This document shows, piece after piece, positions 34,413-43,114 of a stretch of 64,000 bases of DNA. Location of the stretch: the NCBI GenBank assembly GCA_964547645.1, contig CAZJOM010000004.1:1-64000 (forward strand). The letters run 5' to 3'. A program made the translations under genes and the position numbers. Position 1 is the first letter of the stretch, and the number at the start of each line of letters is the position of its first letter. The DNA is from SZUA-430 sp964547645 (lineage in GTDB: Bacteria > Pseudomonadota > Alphaproteobacteria > Micropepsales > Micropepsaceae). Below the pieces are notes generated by a model. It ran no database searches, had not been told where the DNA came from, and saw nothing but the letters and a program-made list of their open reading frames with translations.

Positions 34413-34711
34413 ATCCGTTTCGCGTGAGCAAGGAAGGCCTTTTGCTCAGCATCCGCCTCACCCCGCGCGCCGCGCGCGACGGCATCGACGGCGTGGTTGC
34501 CGATCGCGTGCACGCCCGCGTTCGCGCCGTGCCGGAGGACGGCCGCGCCAACAAGGCTTTGGTCGAATTGGTCGCAGAAGAAATCGGGGTGCCGAAGTCG
34601 ACGGTCACCGTCGCCTCGGGCCAAACTGCCCGCCTCAAAACGGTCTTGGTCTCGGGTGACGGCCGCGCATTGGAAGCGCGCGTCAGTGCGTGGCTGAAGG
34701 GGTTCGAATGA
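34409..34711 (+). CDS. DUF167 (YggU) family protein
   Basis: A 100-residue protein with the DUF167 pattern: LSIRLTPRAARDGIDG, ARVRAVPEDGRANKALVELVAEE and VASGQTARLKTVLVSG. The start is GTG 34409 inside the yggT stop codon; a later GTG at 34424 is an alternative. No in-frame ATG fits. The function is unknown; the yggT-yggU order is conserved across Proteobacteria. Its last codons overlap the folD start (ATGA). Confidence 0.88.
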   Translation: MNPFRVSKEGLLLSIRLTPRAARDGIDGVVADRVHARVRAVPEDGRANKALVELVAEEIGVPKSTVTVASGQTARLKTVLVSGDGRALEARVSAWLKGFE

Positions 34712-35595
34712 CGGCAAAAGTGATCGACGGCAAAGCGTTCGCAGCCGCGCTCCGAGCGCGCATCCATACTGCCGCGGATGAATTCAAGAAGAGCCAAGGC
34801 AAGCCCGTAGGCTTGACCGTTGTCCTCGTCGGCAACGACCCCGCAAGCGAAATCTACGTTCGCCTGAAAGTCGCCGACGCCCGCGAAGTCGGCATCGACT
34901 CCCGCGACGTCAAACTGCCCGCGACCGCCACCGAAGCCGAAGTTCTCGACGTCGTGCGCAAACTAAACGCCGACCCGTCCGTGCACGGCGTCCTCGTTCA
35001 ATTCCCAACGCCCAAGCAAGTGCGCCAGGAAGCCGTCCTCGACGTTTTATCGCCCGACAAGGACGTCGATGGCCTGACCACGCTCAGCGCCGGCCGTCTG
35101 TCGAGCGGCCGCACCGGCCTCGTCTCCTGCACGCCGCAAGGTTGCTTGATGATGATCAAGTCGGTGCGTTCCAACCTCGAAGGCCTGAACGCGGTCGTGA
35201 TCGGCCGCTCGCAGCTCGTCGGCAAGCCGATGGCCCAACTTCTGCTTCAGGAAAACTGCACGGTAACAACCGCCCATTCGAAGACACGCGACCTGGCCGC
35301 CGCCGTTCGTCAGGCCGATATCCTCGTCGCTGCGGTCGGTCGGGCCGAAATGGTCAAGGGCGACTGGATCAAACCCGGTGCGATTGTGATCGACGTCGGC
35401 ATGAATCGTATTGATCTACCCGATGGAAAGTCGAAATTGCTGGGCGATGTCGCCTATGCTGAGGCGGCGGCGCGGGCCAGCGCGATCACGCCGGTGCCCG
35501 GTGGCGTCGGCCCCATGACCCGCGCCTGCCTGCTCAGAAACACGGTGCTGGCTGCCTGTGCCCAAGCCGGCATTCGTCCACCAGCGGAGCTTTGA
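34708..35595 (+). CDS. folD: Methylenetetrahydrofolate dehydrogenase / cyclohydrolase
   Basis: The 295-residue bifunctional enzyme interconverts 5,10-methylene-, methenyl- and 10-formyl-THF with NADP, supplying one-carbon units to purine synthesis (including the PurH step). It shows VLVGNDPASEIYVRLK with the catalytic Lys, GVLVQFPTP, DKDVDGL, the CTPQGC segment, VIGRSQLVGKPMAQLL for NADP binding and TPVPGGVGPMTRA. The ATG at 34708 overlaps the previous stop. Confidence 0.96.
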   Translation: MTAKVIDGKAFAAALRARIHTAADEFKKSQGKPVGLTVVLVGNDPASEIYVRLKVADAREVGIDSRDVKLPATATEAEVLDVVRKLNADPSVHGVLVQFPTPKQVRQEAVLDVLSPDKDVDGLTTLSAGRLSSGRTGLVSCTPQGCLMMIKSVRSNLEGLNAVVIGRSQLVGKPMAQLLLQENCTVTTAHSKTRDLAAAVRQADILVAAVGRAEMVKGDWIKPGAIVIDVGMNRIDLPDGKSKLLGDVAYAEAAARASAITPVPGGVGPMTRACLLRNTVLAACAQAGIRPPAEL

Positions 35596-35598
35596 ACG

Positions 35599-35937
35599 AT
35601 GGACATGGAAACGCTGCCGCCGCTGTGGCTCGACCACATCAACATCCCGGCGCAGGATCCTGAAGTGCTGGCGCAGTGGTATGCCGACCGCATGGGCCTG
35701 GAGCGCCGCGGCAAGATGGTCGTCGGCCCGGGCATCTCGATCTTCTTCCGCAAGGGCGAACCCTTGAACGCCGGCGACAACTTCCACTTCGGCTTCCGCG
35801 TCGAAACGAAGTCCGCCGTCGAAGCCTGGGCCAAGCACCTCGGCGTTGCCATCGCCTTCGACGAACACGACTTCTTCGCCGCCCGAGTCACCGACCCGGA
35901 CGGCAACGTGTTCGAGGTGTATTGGGATAAGCTCTAG
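35599..35937 (+). CDS. VOC (glyoxalase/bleomycin resistance) superfamily protein
   Basis: A 112-residue single-domain protein with the VOC layout: LDHINIPAQDPEVLAQWYADRMGL at the N-terminus and VTDPDGNVFEVYW at the C-terminus, with candidate metal ligands in LDHINI and FEVYW. The reaction is unknown. The ATG at 35599 follows the folD stop by 3 nt; a second ATG two codons on is possible. Its stop is 5 bp from the stop of argG on the other strand. Confidence 0.85.
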   Translation: MDMETLPPLWLDHINIPAQDPEVLAQWYADRMGLERRGKMVVGPGISIFFRKGEPLNAGDNFHFGFRVETKSAVEAWAKHLGVAIAFDEHDFFAARVTDPDGNVFEVYWDKL

Positions 35938-35942
35938 GCGTT

Positions 35943-37172
35943 CTACTTCTTCACCGACTGATTCCGCGCCGCCAGCAACCTGAGGCGCAGCGCGTTCAGC
36001 TTGATGAACCCCGCCGCGTCCTTCTGGTCGTAGACGCTGTCCTTCTCGAACGTCACGTAGTCCTGACGATAGAGCGAATACTTCGACTCTCGCCCGACGA
36101 CCGTCGCGTTGCCCTTGTAGAGCTTCAGCCGGACCGTGCCCGTGACGTATTCCTGGCTCTTATCGATCAATGCCTGCAGCATCTCGCGCTCCGGCGTGAA
36201 CCAGAAGCCGTTGTAAACGAGCTCCGCATATTTCGGCATCAGCTCGTCTTTCAAGTGCCCCGCGCCGCGATCGAGCGTGATGGACTCAATTCCGCGATGC
36301 GCGGCGTAGAGAACCGTGCCACCCGGCGTTTCGTACACGCCACGGCTCTTCATGCCGACATAGCGATTCTCGACCAGATCAAGCCGACCGATCCCGTTTG
36401 CCTTGCCCAACTCGTTCAACCGCGTCAGCACCGTCGCCGGCGACAACGCCTTCCCGTCGATCGAGACCGCATCGCCGCGCTCGAACCCGATCTCGACATA
36501 GGTCGCCTTGTCCGGTGCTTCTTCGGGCGAGATCGTCCGCTGATAGACCATCGCATCCGCTTCGAGCGCGGGGTCTTCCAAGACCTTACCCTCGCTCGAC
36601 GAATGCAACAGATTGGCATCGACCGAGAACGGCGCCTCGCCGCGCTTGTCTTTCGCAATCGGAATTTGGTGTTTCTCCGCGAAGTCGATCAGCGCGGTGC
36701 GGCTGCCCAACTCCCACTCCCGCCACGGCGCGATCACGCGGATGTCGGGCTTCAGCGCGTAGTAGGTGAGCTCGAACCGAACCTGATCGTTGCCCTTACC
36801 CGTCGCCCCATGCGCCACCGCGTCGGCGCCGGTCTTCTCCGCAATCTCGATCTGCTTCTTCGCGATCAACGGCCGCGCAATGGAAGTGCCGAGCAGATAC
36901 TGTCCCTCATAGAGCGCATTCGCCCGGAACATCGGAAACACATAATCGCGCACGAACTCTTCGCGCAGGTCTTCGATGAAGATGTTCTGGGGCTTGATGC
37001 CCAGCATCTCAGCCTTCTTGCGTGCCGGCCCGAGTTCCTCGCCCTGACCCAAATCGGCCGTGAACGTCACGACCTCGCAGCCATAAGCCTCCTGCAACCA
37101 CTTCAAAATAACGGACGTATCCAGCCCGCCCGAATAGGCGAGCACGACCTTCTTCACGCTACCTTTGCTCAT
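35943..37172 (-). CDS. argG: Argininosuccinate synthase
   Basis: The 409-residue enzyme joins citrulline and aspartate with ATP to make argininosuccinate in arginine synthesis. It has the PP-loop AYSGGLDTSVILKWL, FTADLGQGEE, GTSIARPLIAK, AHGATGKGNDQVRFE and the ENRYVGMKSRGVYETPGG segment. The rlmN gene lies 12 nt upstream on the same strand, suggesting an rlmN-argG transcript. Confidence 0.97.
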   Translation of the reverse strand: MSKGSVKKVVLAYSGGLDTSVILKWLQEAYGCEVVTFTADLGQGEELGPARKKAEMLGIKPQNIFIEDLREEFVRDYVFPMFRANALYEGQYLLGTSIARPLIAKKQIEIAEKTGADAVAHGATGKGNDQVRFELTYYALKPDIRVIAPWREWELGSRTALIDFAEKHQIPIAKDKRGEAPFSVDANLLHSSSEGKVLEDPALEADAMVYQRTISPEEAPDKATYVEIGFERGDAVSIDGKALSPATVLTRLNELGKANGIGRLDLVENRYVGMKSRGVYETPGGTVLYAAHRGIESITLDRGAGHLKDELMPKYAELVYNGFWFTPEREMLQALIDKSQEYVTGTVRLKLYKGNATVVGRESKYSLYRQDYVTFEKDSVYDQKDAAGFIKLNALRLRLLAARNQSVKK

Positions 37173-37184
37173 CGGAAATTCCCT

Positions 37185-38330
37185 TTAATGCGGCATGCGC
37201 GAGAGCTCTTTCGACCGCATCTCGGCCATTCGCTCGCTCGCGCGTTGTTTCACGCTTTCGCTTTTCAGCTGTCCGCAGGCCGCCATGATATCGCGCCCGC
37301 GCGGCGTTCGGATCGGCGAGGCATAGCCCGCACGATTGACGATCTCGCCGAATTCTTCGATCCGCTCCCAGTCGGAACACTCATACGGCGCGCCGGGCCA
37401 CGGATTGAACGGAATCAAATTGATCTTCGCCGGAATGCCGCGAATGATCTTCACCAGTTCCCGCGCATCCGCATCGGAATCGTTGACGCCCTTCAGCATC
37501 ACGTACTCGAACGTGATCCGCCGCGCGTTCGACAATCCCGGATACTCCCGGCAGGCCGCCAGCAACTCCTTGATCGGATATTTCTTGTTGAGCGGCACGA
37601 TCACGTCGCGAACCGCATCGCGCGGCGCGTGCAGCGAAATTGCGAGCATCGAGCCGATCTCTTCGCCGGCTTTCGGGATCATCGGCACGACGCCGGCGGT
37701 CGAGAGCGTGATCCGCCGCTTCGACACCGACAGTCCTTCGCCGTCCGCAATCACGTTGATCGCATCGCGCACGTTATCGAAGTTGTAGAGCGGCTCGCCC
37801 ATGCCCATCATGACGATGTTCGTGATCTGCCGCTCTTCCGAGTTCCGCCCCGCGCGCGGCCATTCGCGCAGATCGTCCCGCGCCACCAGCACTTGGGAGA
37901 CGATCTCGGACGCCGTCAGATTGCGCACCAGCTTCTGCGTACCCGTGTGACAGAACCGGCATGTCAGCGTGCAGCCGACTTGGCTCGAGATGCAGAGTGT
38001 CCCCCGATCCTCGTCCGGAATGAAAACGGTCTCGATCTCAACGCCGGGTCCGAACCGGATCAGCCACTTGCGCGTCCCATCCGACGACACTTGCGCTTCG
38101 ACGACCTGCGGCCGCGTCATCGAGAACTTGTCGGCGAACTCGGCGCGCAACGGCTTGGCCAGCGTCGTGATCGCTTCGAACCCCGTCGCGCCTTGCACAT
38201 ACATCGCGTTCCAGAGCTGGTTCGCCCGCATCGACTGATGCCGCGCCTCGACGCCGGCGGCCCCGAGCGCGGTCTTCAACCCGTCGCGCGTCAAACCGAT
38301 CAGACTTGCCTTCGAGGAACCCGTCATCAT
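37185..38330 (-). CDS. rlmN: Dual-specificity 23S rRNA/tRNA adenine C2 methyltransferase
   Basis: The 381-residue radical-SAM enzyme methylates A2503 of 23S rRNA and A37 of some tRNAs. The [4Fe-4S] motif CTLTCRFC (CxxxCxxC) and flanking CISSQVG are seen, plus NIVMMGMGEPLYNFDNV, ITLSTAGVVP and ISLHAPRDAVRD. The methyl-carrying C-terminal cysteine is in MAACGQL. The start ATG at 38330 lies next to the terminator of the upstream gene. Confidence 0.96.
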   Translation of the reverse strand: MMTGSSKASLIGLTRDGLKTALGAAGVEARHQSMRANQLWNAMYVQGATGFEAITTLAKPLRAEFADKFSMTRPQVVEAQVSSDGTRKWLIRFGPGVEIETVFIPDEDRGTLCISSQVGCTLTCRFCHTGTQKLVRNLTASEIVSQVLVARDDLREWPRAGRNSEERQITNIVMMGMGEPLYNFDNVRDAINVIADGEGLSVSKRRITLSTAGVVPMIPKAGEEIGSMLAISLHAPRDAVRDVIVPLNKKYPIKELLAACREYPGLSNARRITFEYVMLKGVNDSDADARELVKIIRGIPAKINLIPFNPWPGAPYECSDWERIEEFGEIVNRAGYASPIRTPRGRDIMAACGQLKSESVKQRASERMAEMRSKELSRMPH

Positions 38331-38343
38331 CCGTCCAAACGAA

Positions 38344-38371
38344 AAGGGCGGCTGAACCTTCAGCCGCCCTT
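38344..38371 (-). terminator. Rho-independent terminator after the IalB-family gene
   Basis: A perfect 13-bp stem (38344-38356 with 38359-38371) and 2-nt loop. On the minus strand it is followed by TTTTCGTTT, so it fits the end of the gene at 38406-38921, 35 nt after its stop. Confidence 0.85.
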
Positions 38372-38405
38372 GAAAACAGGCCCTGAATTCGACCGCTAAA
38401 GCGTT

Positions 38406-38921
38406 CTATTTGCAGCCTTCCGTCATTTTGTCGAGTGCGGCTGAGAGGCCCTTCAGCGAATACGTGTCCGTGGTCAACGTGCCGCGCTTGGAAAAGCCTT
38501 TAACCGTCATATCCGCCGCGCCCCGCATGGCGGTGATCAGCCGCTGTTCGTCCGGCTTCGCCTGCAGCCACGCGCCGTCGGCTTTGGTGAAGAAGTTGAA
38601 CTTGTCTGAGCCGACCTGAACCGTGGCCTCGGACGCGTCCTTGAATTGGTAGCCGATCACGACCGAAGGCTCGTTCGCGATCCCCTGCTTGGGCCACGTC
38701 GTGATGAGGAAATAGATCGCGTCGCGCTTGGCGGTAGCTGGTTCCTTCGTTTGCGGCTGCGTCACCGCCCAGCACACGGTGCCGCGTGCATCCGACGTCT
38801 TGTAAGCCTCCCAGGCATCGAACGTGCCGAGCAATGTGGGGCCCGTCTGGGCAAATGCCGCGGCTGCGCCAAGACACGTGGCAACCACCGCAAGCGCGAT
38901 CCGACCAAGGGGAAGGAACAT
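38406..38921 (-). CDS. Invasion-associated locus B (IalB) family protein
   Basis: A 171-residue exported protein with signal peptide LALAVVATCLGAAAAFAQ. The mature part matches IalB: GTFDAWEAYKTSD, VCWAVTQPQTKEP, DAIYFLITTWP, EPSVVIGYQF, ATVQVGSDKFNFFTKADGAW and a conserved final Cys (MTEGC). Such proteins are periplasmic and named from Bartonella, but are common in free-living Alphaproteobacteria with no known invasion role. Start at 38921 is chosen for the signal peptide and an upstream AAAGGTG. Confidence 0.85.
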   Translation of the reverse strand: MFLPLGRIALAVVATCLGAAAAFAQTGPTLLGTFDAWEAYKTSDARGTVCWAVTQPQTKEPATAKRDAIYFLITTWPKQGIANEPSVVIGYQFKDASEATVQVGSDKFNFFTKADGAWLQAKPDEQRLITAMRGAADMTVKGFSKRGTLTTDTYSLKGLSAALDKMTEGCK

Positions 38922-39109
38922 CGAGAGCACCTTTGCTTGAAACCAAAACGGCCGTTCTGCGGCCCGCCGCCTCGAAACGAAGCAGCACCCCAAACGACAG
39001 CCTATTGTGTCGCCTATCTGGGGCAACTTTGTGAAGCCCCTTCCTGCAACCACTGCGGCCGAAAGTTCGATTTCCGCCACCTTAACGGGTTTGCTAGGTT
39101 GCCCCCGCC

Positions 39110-39703
39110 ATGCAGCCTGCTTCGGCCCAAGACACCGCCGCCACCGACCCGGACCGGGAAGCCCTCGCCGGATTCGTGGAGGCTATTGCCGCCAGAGCCG
39201 ACAAGGCGGCCTTCGCGGCCCTGTTCAAACACTTCGCGCCCAAAATCAAAGGCTATCTGGTCAAGATCGGCACCGACCGCGGCCAGGCGGAGGAACTGAC
39301 CCAAGAGGTCATGCTCACCGTTTGGCGCAAAGCGGCGCAATTCGACCGGAGCCAGGCATCGGTCTCGACCTGGATGTTCACGATCGCCCGCAACCGCCGC
39401 ATCGACGCAGTCCGCCGCGAAAAGCGGCCGGAGCTCGATCCCGCCGATCCGATGCTTGTGCCCGAGGAGCCGGCCGCAGCCGACGAACGCCTCGACGCGC
39501 TCGACCGCGAAGCGCGGATCGCACGTGCGATCAAAACGCTGCCGCAGGAACAAGCCGACCTGGTTCACGAAGCCTTCTACCTGGCGAAATCGCACAGCCA
39601 GATAGCGGAGGAAACAAAGATCCCGCTCGGAACCGTCAAGTCGAGGCTGCGCCTGGCCTTCGGCCGTTTGCGCAAAGCCATTGAGGGGGAAGAGGGCTTA
39701 TGA
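39110..39703 (+). CDS. rpoE: ECF sigma factor of the RpoE/ChrR type
   Basis: A 197-residue group IV sigma factor. Region 2 is seen in FAALFKHFAPKIKGYLVK, ELTQEVMLTVWRKAAQFD and STWMFTIARNRRIDAVRRE. Region 4 is in LPQEQADLVHEAFYLAKSHSQIAEE with the recognition helix IPLGTVKSRLRLAFGRLR (each within one segment). Its gene is joined by ATGA to a ChrR-type anti-sigma factor. By family it would be released on singlet-oxygen or organic peroxide stress. No RpoE-type promoter could be identified upstream. Confidence 0.92.
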   Translation: MQPASAQDTAATDPDREALAGFVEAIAARADKAAFAALFKHFAPKIKGYLVKIGTDRGQAEELTQEVMLTVWRKAAQFDRSQASVSTWMFTIARNRRIDAVRREKRPELDPADPMLVPEEPAAADERLDALDREARIARAIKTLPQEQADLVHEAFYLAKSHSQIAEETKIPLGTVKSRLRLAFGRLRKAIEGEEGL

Positions 39704-40368
39704 CCGACGCAAACCCGCTCCACCATCCAAGCGCCACGCTGTTGGCGGCAGCCGCATCCGGCCGCCTTTCGCCTGCCGTGACGCGCATTGTGAGCGCGCA
39801 CGCGAAACTCTGCCCGCGTTGTCGCGCGTTGATGGCCGAAACCGAGACCATCGCTGGCGCCGCGCTCGATTTGGACGCGGGCGTCGACCTCGCGCCGGAC
39901 GCCCTAGACCGCGCGCTCGCAGCCCTGACCAACGAGCCGCAAGCCGCTGCCTCCTTGCCGGAAGCATTGTTGGCTTTGCCCGAAGAAGTGCACGACCTCG
40001 TTTCGTCATCGATTGGCAAGGCGCAATGGCGCTCCGGCGGGATGGGTTTGCGTATTCTCGATCTCGATCTTCCCAAAACTGCCGAGGGCGAATCCTTCCA
40101 GTTGTTCCGGATCGAGCCCGGCTATGGCCCGCCACGCCATACGCACGGCGGCCAGGAGTTCACACTGGTCCTGACCGGCGCCTTCAAGGACGAAACCGGC
40201 ACCTACAAAGCCGGCGACATCGAAATCGGCGACGGCAGCATCACGCACCGCCCGGTGGCCGAACCTGGCGAAATCTGTTTTGCCTTGGCGGTCACAACCG
40301 CACCGCTGAAATTCACCGGGCCGCTTGGCGTACTGCAACGCGTGCTGAACTTCGGCCGGCCGAAATGA
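39700..40368 (+). CDS. chrR: ChrR-type zinc anti-sigma factor with cupin domain
   Basis: A 222-residue anti-sigma factor that binds its sigma factor through an N-terminal zinc domain. Zinc ligands H9, H34, C38 and C41 are visible (AHAKLCPRC) with the same spacing as in Rhodobacter ChrR. The C-terminal cupin keeps its four metal ligands H147, H149, E153 and H183 (RHTHGGQEF, THRP). A complete ligand set suggests a working sensor. Start overlaps the sigma stop and its own stop overlaps the asparaginase start. Confidence 0.93.
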   Translation: MTDANPLHHPSATLLAAAASGRLSPAVTRIVSAHAKLCPRCRALMAETETIAGAALDLDAGVDLAPDALDRALAALTNEPQAAASLPEALLALPEEVHDLVSSSIGKAQWRSGGMGLRILDLDLPKTAEGESFQLFRIEPGYGPPRHTHGGQEFTLVLTGAFKDETGTYKAGDIEIGDGSITHRPVAEPGEICFALAVTTAPLKFTGPLGVLQRVLNFGRPK

Positions 40369-41366
40369 ATCCCATTCTTGTCGAAGTCACCCGGGGTGAT
40401 CGGGTCGAAAGCGCTCATCGGGGCGCCATCGCCGTCGCCGATGCCTCGGGCAAGCTCGTCGCCAAATGGGGCGACATCGACGCAGCCGTCTTCCCCCGCT
40501 CCGCGTTCAAATCGCTGCAAAGCCTGCCGCTCGTCGAAACCGGCGCGGCCGACGCGCTACGCCTTGGCGAGGAGGAACTGGCGCTCGCTTGCGCCTCGCA
40601 CTCGAGTGAAGCGATGCATGTCGAACGTGTCGAAGCCTGGCTCACCCGCATCGACTGCGCCGAGAGCGATCTCGCCTGCGGCCCGCACCTCCCGTTCCAC
40701 GAGCCGACCGCCCACGCGATGCTCCGCGCCGGCGAACGCCCTTGCCGCCTGCACAACAACTGCTCCGGCAAGCACACCGGTTTCCTCAGTGTCGCCCGCC
40801 ACTTGCGCATCGCGGTTGAAGGCTACGAGCGCCCCGATCATCCGGTGCAGGTGTTGGCCCGCCAAGCGATCGCAGATCTTTGCGATCTCAAACCCGACGC
40901 CATGCCGATCGCCATCGACGGCTGCGCTGCGCCGAACTACGCCATCCCGCTCACGAACCTCGCCCGCGCGATGGCTCGCTTAGGCGATCCGGCGAAGCTG
41001 TCACCCGATCGCGCAAAGGCAGCATCGCGGCTGACGAATGCGTGGAAGGCCCATCCGCTTCTTGTGTCCGGCACTGGCCGCGCTTGCGCCGACATGATCG
41101 AAGCCACCCGCGACCGCACAGTCGTGAAGACCGGCGCCGAAGGCGTGTTCACGGCGGTGTTGCCTGGGAAAGGCCTCGGCATCGCACTCAAAATAGACGA
41201 CGGCGCAACGCGCGCCGCCGAAGCCGCGATGGCAAAACTTCTGGTGTTGTTGGGTGTCGCAGACGAAGCCGTGCTGGCGAAACACATTCGCCCCGCCATG
41301 CGCAATTGGCGCGGCGACGTGGTGGGCGAGCGCCGCACGACGGCAGCGCTCGCGAAACTTCAGTAG
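40365..41366 (+). CDS. ansA: Rhizobium-type (class 3) L-asparaginase
   Basis: The 333-residue enzyme hydrolyses asparagine to aspartate and ammonia and belongs to the Rhizobium etli type, not the E. coli type. Catalytic Ser-Lys is in RSAFKSL (S46, K49). The zinc-binding residues C133 and K136 (CSGKH) and C187 (DGCAAPNY) are spaced as in R. etli ReAV. Its ATG overlaps the chrR stop (ATGA), so it is probably the third gene of the sigma operon. Its end overlaps the convergent DUF6491-like gene by 7 bp. Confidence 0.9.
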   Translation: MNPILVEVTRGDRVESAHRGAIAVADASGKLVAKWGDIDAAVFPRSAFKSLQSLPLVETGAADALRLGEEELALACASHSSEAMHVERVEAWLTRIDCAESDLACGPHLPFHEPTAHAMLRAGERPCRLHNNCSGKHTGFLSVARHLRIAVEGYERPDHPVQVLARQAIADLCDLKPDAMPIAIDGCAAPNYAIPLTNLARAMARLGDPAKLSPDRAKAASRLTNAWKAHPLLVSGTGRACADMIEATRDRTVVKTGAEGVFTAVLPGKGLGIALKIDDGATRAAEAAMAKLLVLLGVADEAVLAKHIRPAMRNWRGDVVGERRTTAALAKLQ

Positions 41367-41734
41367 GATGCTTGAGACGCCGGCGCTTTCGGCGGCAGCT
41401 GTTCGATCGTGTTGATCACGCAGCGATCGGCGAAGCCATGCCGTCCGACGACGATCTTGTCGCCGGCACTCAAGCAAATGCCGGGCCTTGCCTCGACGCG
41501 TGCGAACAGCGCCCAGCGCATCTCGCGGCAGCTGTTGGCGAACGTCACTTTGTAGCGCCGGCTCGGCCCCGTCTCGATGATCGCCGAGTAATCGTCGATC
41601 TCTTTGAAGTTATCGATCTGGCTGACGAACGGGCAGGGGCGGGCAGGTGGCGGTGCATCCGCCATTGCAGGCGCCACCGTCGCAAACACAAGCGCAGCCG
41701 CAAACGCGCGCCTCAGTACGGGAGAGTGAACCAT
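41360..41734 (-). CDS. DUF6491-like exported protein
   Basis: A 124-residue secreted protein with signal peptide VLRRAFAAALVFATVAPAMA. Conserved features are the Cys in RPCPFVSQIDNF, YKVTFANSCREMRWA, GICLSAGDKIVV and RCVINTIEQLP. This is the layout of DUF6491, small periplasmic proteins of unknown role. The upstream in-frame extension has no signal peptide and was rejected. Convergent with ansA. Confidence 0.65.
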   Translation of the reverse strand: MVHSPVLRRAFAAALVFATVAPAMADAPPPARPCPFVSQIDNFKEIDDYSAIIETGPSRRYKVTFANSCREMRWALFARVEARPGICLSAGDKIVVGRHGFADRCVINTIEQLPPKAPASQASY

Positions 41735-41891
41735 CGCTGTCTCCGGGGGATAGAGAACGCGACCATCATAACCGATAAAGGCCTGAACCATCCATGAACG
41801 TGTGCTCACGAAGACGAGACCCGTCTCTTGGCCTTTGCGTGCCGCTCGCCTAACGTCCCGCCCGAAAACACATTGCCCCTTGGAGAACCCT

Positions 41892-42890
41892 ATGAAAGCC
41901 ATGCTTTGCAAAGAATACGGGCCGCCGGACAGCTTGGTCCTGACCGAAATGCCGAGCCCGAAACCGGAAGCCGGCCAAGCGCTGATCTCGGTCAAAGCCG
42001 CAGGCGTCAACTTCCCCGACGTGCTGATCATTCAGAACAAGTACCAGTTCAAGCCGGCGCTCCCCTTCGCGCCCGGCGGCGAAGTTGCGGGCATCGTGAA
42101 GGAAATCGGCCCCGGTGTGACGAACGTCAAAGTCGGCGACCGCGTGATCGGCTCGACCGGCTTCGGCGGCTTCGCGGAAGAAGTCTGCGCGCCTGCCGCG
42201 CGTTGCATCCCGTTCCCCTCGAACATCGACTTCGTCGAAGCCTCGGCGTTCGTGATGACTTACGGCACCTCGCACCACGCGCTGAAAGACCGCGCGAACC
42301 TGAAGAAGGGTGAAACGCTGCTCGTGCTCGGCGCCGCCGGCGGCGTCGGCATCGCAGCCGTTGAGATCGGCAAGATCATGGGCGCTCGCGTCGTGGCTGC
42401 CTGCTCAACCCAAGAAAAAGTCGACTTCTGCATCGCGCACGGCGCCGATGCCGGCATCGTCTATCCGGAAAATCCGCTGAACCGCGACGCCCAAAAGAAA
42501 CTGTCGGAGGACCTGAAGAAAGTCCTCGGCGGCGACGGCGCCCACGTCATCTACGACGGCGTTGGCGGCGATTACGCTGAGCCCGCGCTCCGCTCGATCG
42601 CGTGGGAAGGGCGCTACCTCGTCGTGGGCTTCCCGGCAGGCATTCCGTCGATCCCGCTGAACCTAACCTTGCTCAAAGGCTGCCAGGTCATCGGCGTCTT
42701 CTGGGGCGCCTTCACCGCCCGCGAACCGAAGCGCAACCAAGAAAACCTGACCGAGCTCATGCGCTGGATCCAAGAGGGCAAACTGAAACCGACAGTCTCT
42801 AAGACCTACCCGTTGGCCAAAGCCGCCGAAGCCCTCAACGAAATCGCCGACCGCAAAGTGAAGGGCAAAGTCGTCATCACGATGGGCTAA
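41892..42890 (+). CDS. NADPH:quinone oxidoreductase family (zinc-independent MDR)
   Basis: A 332-residue medium-chain reductase with the quinone oxidoreductase layout. It has VSVKAAGVNFPDVLI-like ISVKAAGVNFPDVL, PFAPGGEVAGIVKEIG, the cofactor motif LGAAGGVGIAAVEIGK and HVIYDGVGGDYAEPALR. No structural zinc cysteines are present. The enzyme reduces quinones or enones with NADPH in the cytosol; substrate unknown. GGAGA lies about 6 nt before the ATG 41892; an upstream extension to 41802 is unlikely. It is followed by a palindromic element. Confidence 0.9.
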   Translation: MKAMLCKEYGPPDSLVLTEMPSPKPEAGQALISVKAAGVNFPDVLIIQNKYQFKPALPFAPGGEVAGIVKEIGPGVTNVKVGDRVIGSTGFGGFAEEVCAPAARCIPFPSNIDFVEASAFVMTYGTSHHALKDRANLKKGETLLVLGAAGGVGIAAVEIGKIMGARVVAACSTQEKVDFCIAHGADAGIVYPENPLNRDAQKKLSEDLKKVLGGDGAHVIYDGVGGDYAEPALRSIAWEGRYLVVGFPAGIPSIPLNLTLLKGCQVIGVFWGAFTAREPKRNQENLTELMRWIQEGKLKPTVSKTYPLAKAAEALNEIADRKVKGKVVITMG

Positions 42891-42918
42891 TCGCGCGCTT
42901 CAGCGCGCCTGTGAGTCA

Positions 42919-43036
42919 GCCTCACACGAAGCCACGAAGGTCATAAGGTTGCACGAAGGGAAGATCGGGGCGCGCATGCGCGCGCCAACCCCTTTCCTTC
43001 GTGGGACCTTCAAAACTTCGTGGCTTTGTGTGAGGC
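42919..43036. repeat. 118-bp palindromic element with CACGAAG units
   Basis: Imperfect palindrome with arms beginning GCCTCACACGAAGCC and ending GGCTTTGTGTGAGGC, repeated CACGAAG/CTTCGTG units about 9 nt apart, and a self-complementary centre GCGCGCATGCGCGC (42970-42983). No coding. The design is like the 30.5-kb element but the unit differs. Confidence 0.85.
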
Positions 43037-43057
43037 GGTCTCTCCTCAGAACGAACC

Positions 43058-43091
43058 CAAAAAAAGAAGGGCCCCACAGCGGGGGCCCTTT
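43058..43091 (-). terminator. Strong Rho-independent terminator, minus strand
   Basis: GGGCCCC (43069-43075) pairs with GGGGCCC (43082-43088), extended by AAGAA/TTCTT. On the minus strand the stem is followed by CTTCTTTTTTTGGG. It lies 27 nt after the stop of the small minus-strand gene and may also work, more weakly, for plus-strand transcripts. Confidence 0.8.
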
Positions 43092-43114
43092 CTTCGTTTC
43101 GGCAGTCCGGTCGC

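Noticed and set aside
42919..43036. CRISPR-like spacing of CACGAAG units
   Set aside because: Units are 7 nt with about 9-nt period and arranged as a palindrome; there are no spacers of CRISPR size and no cas genes.
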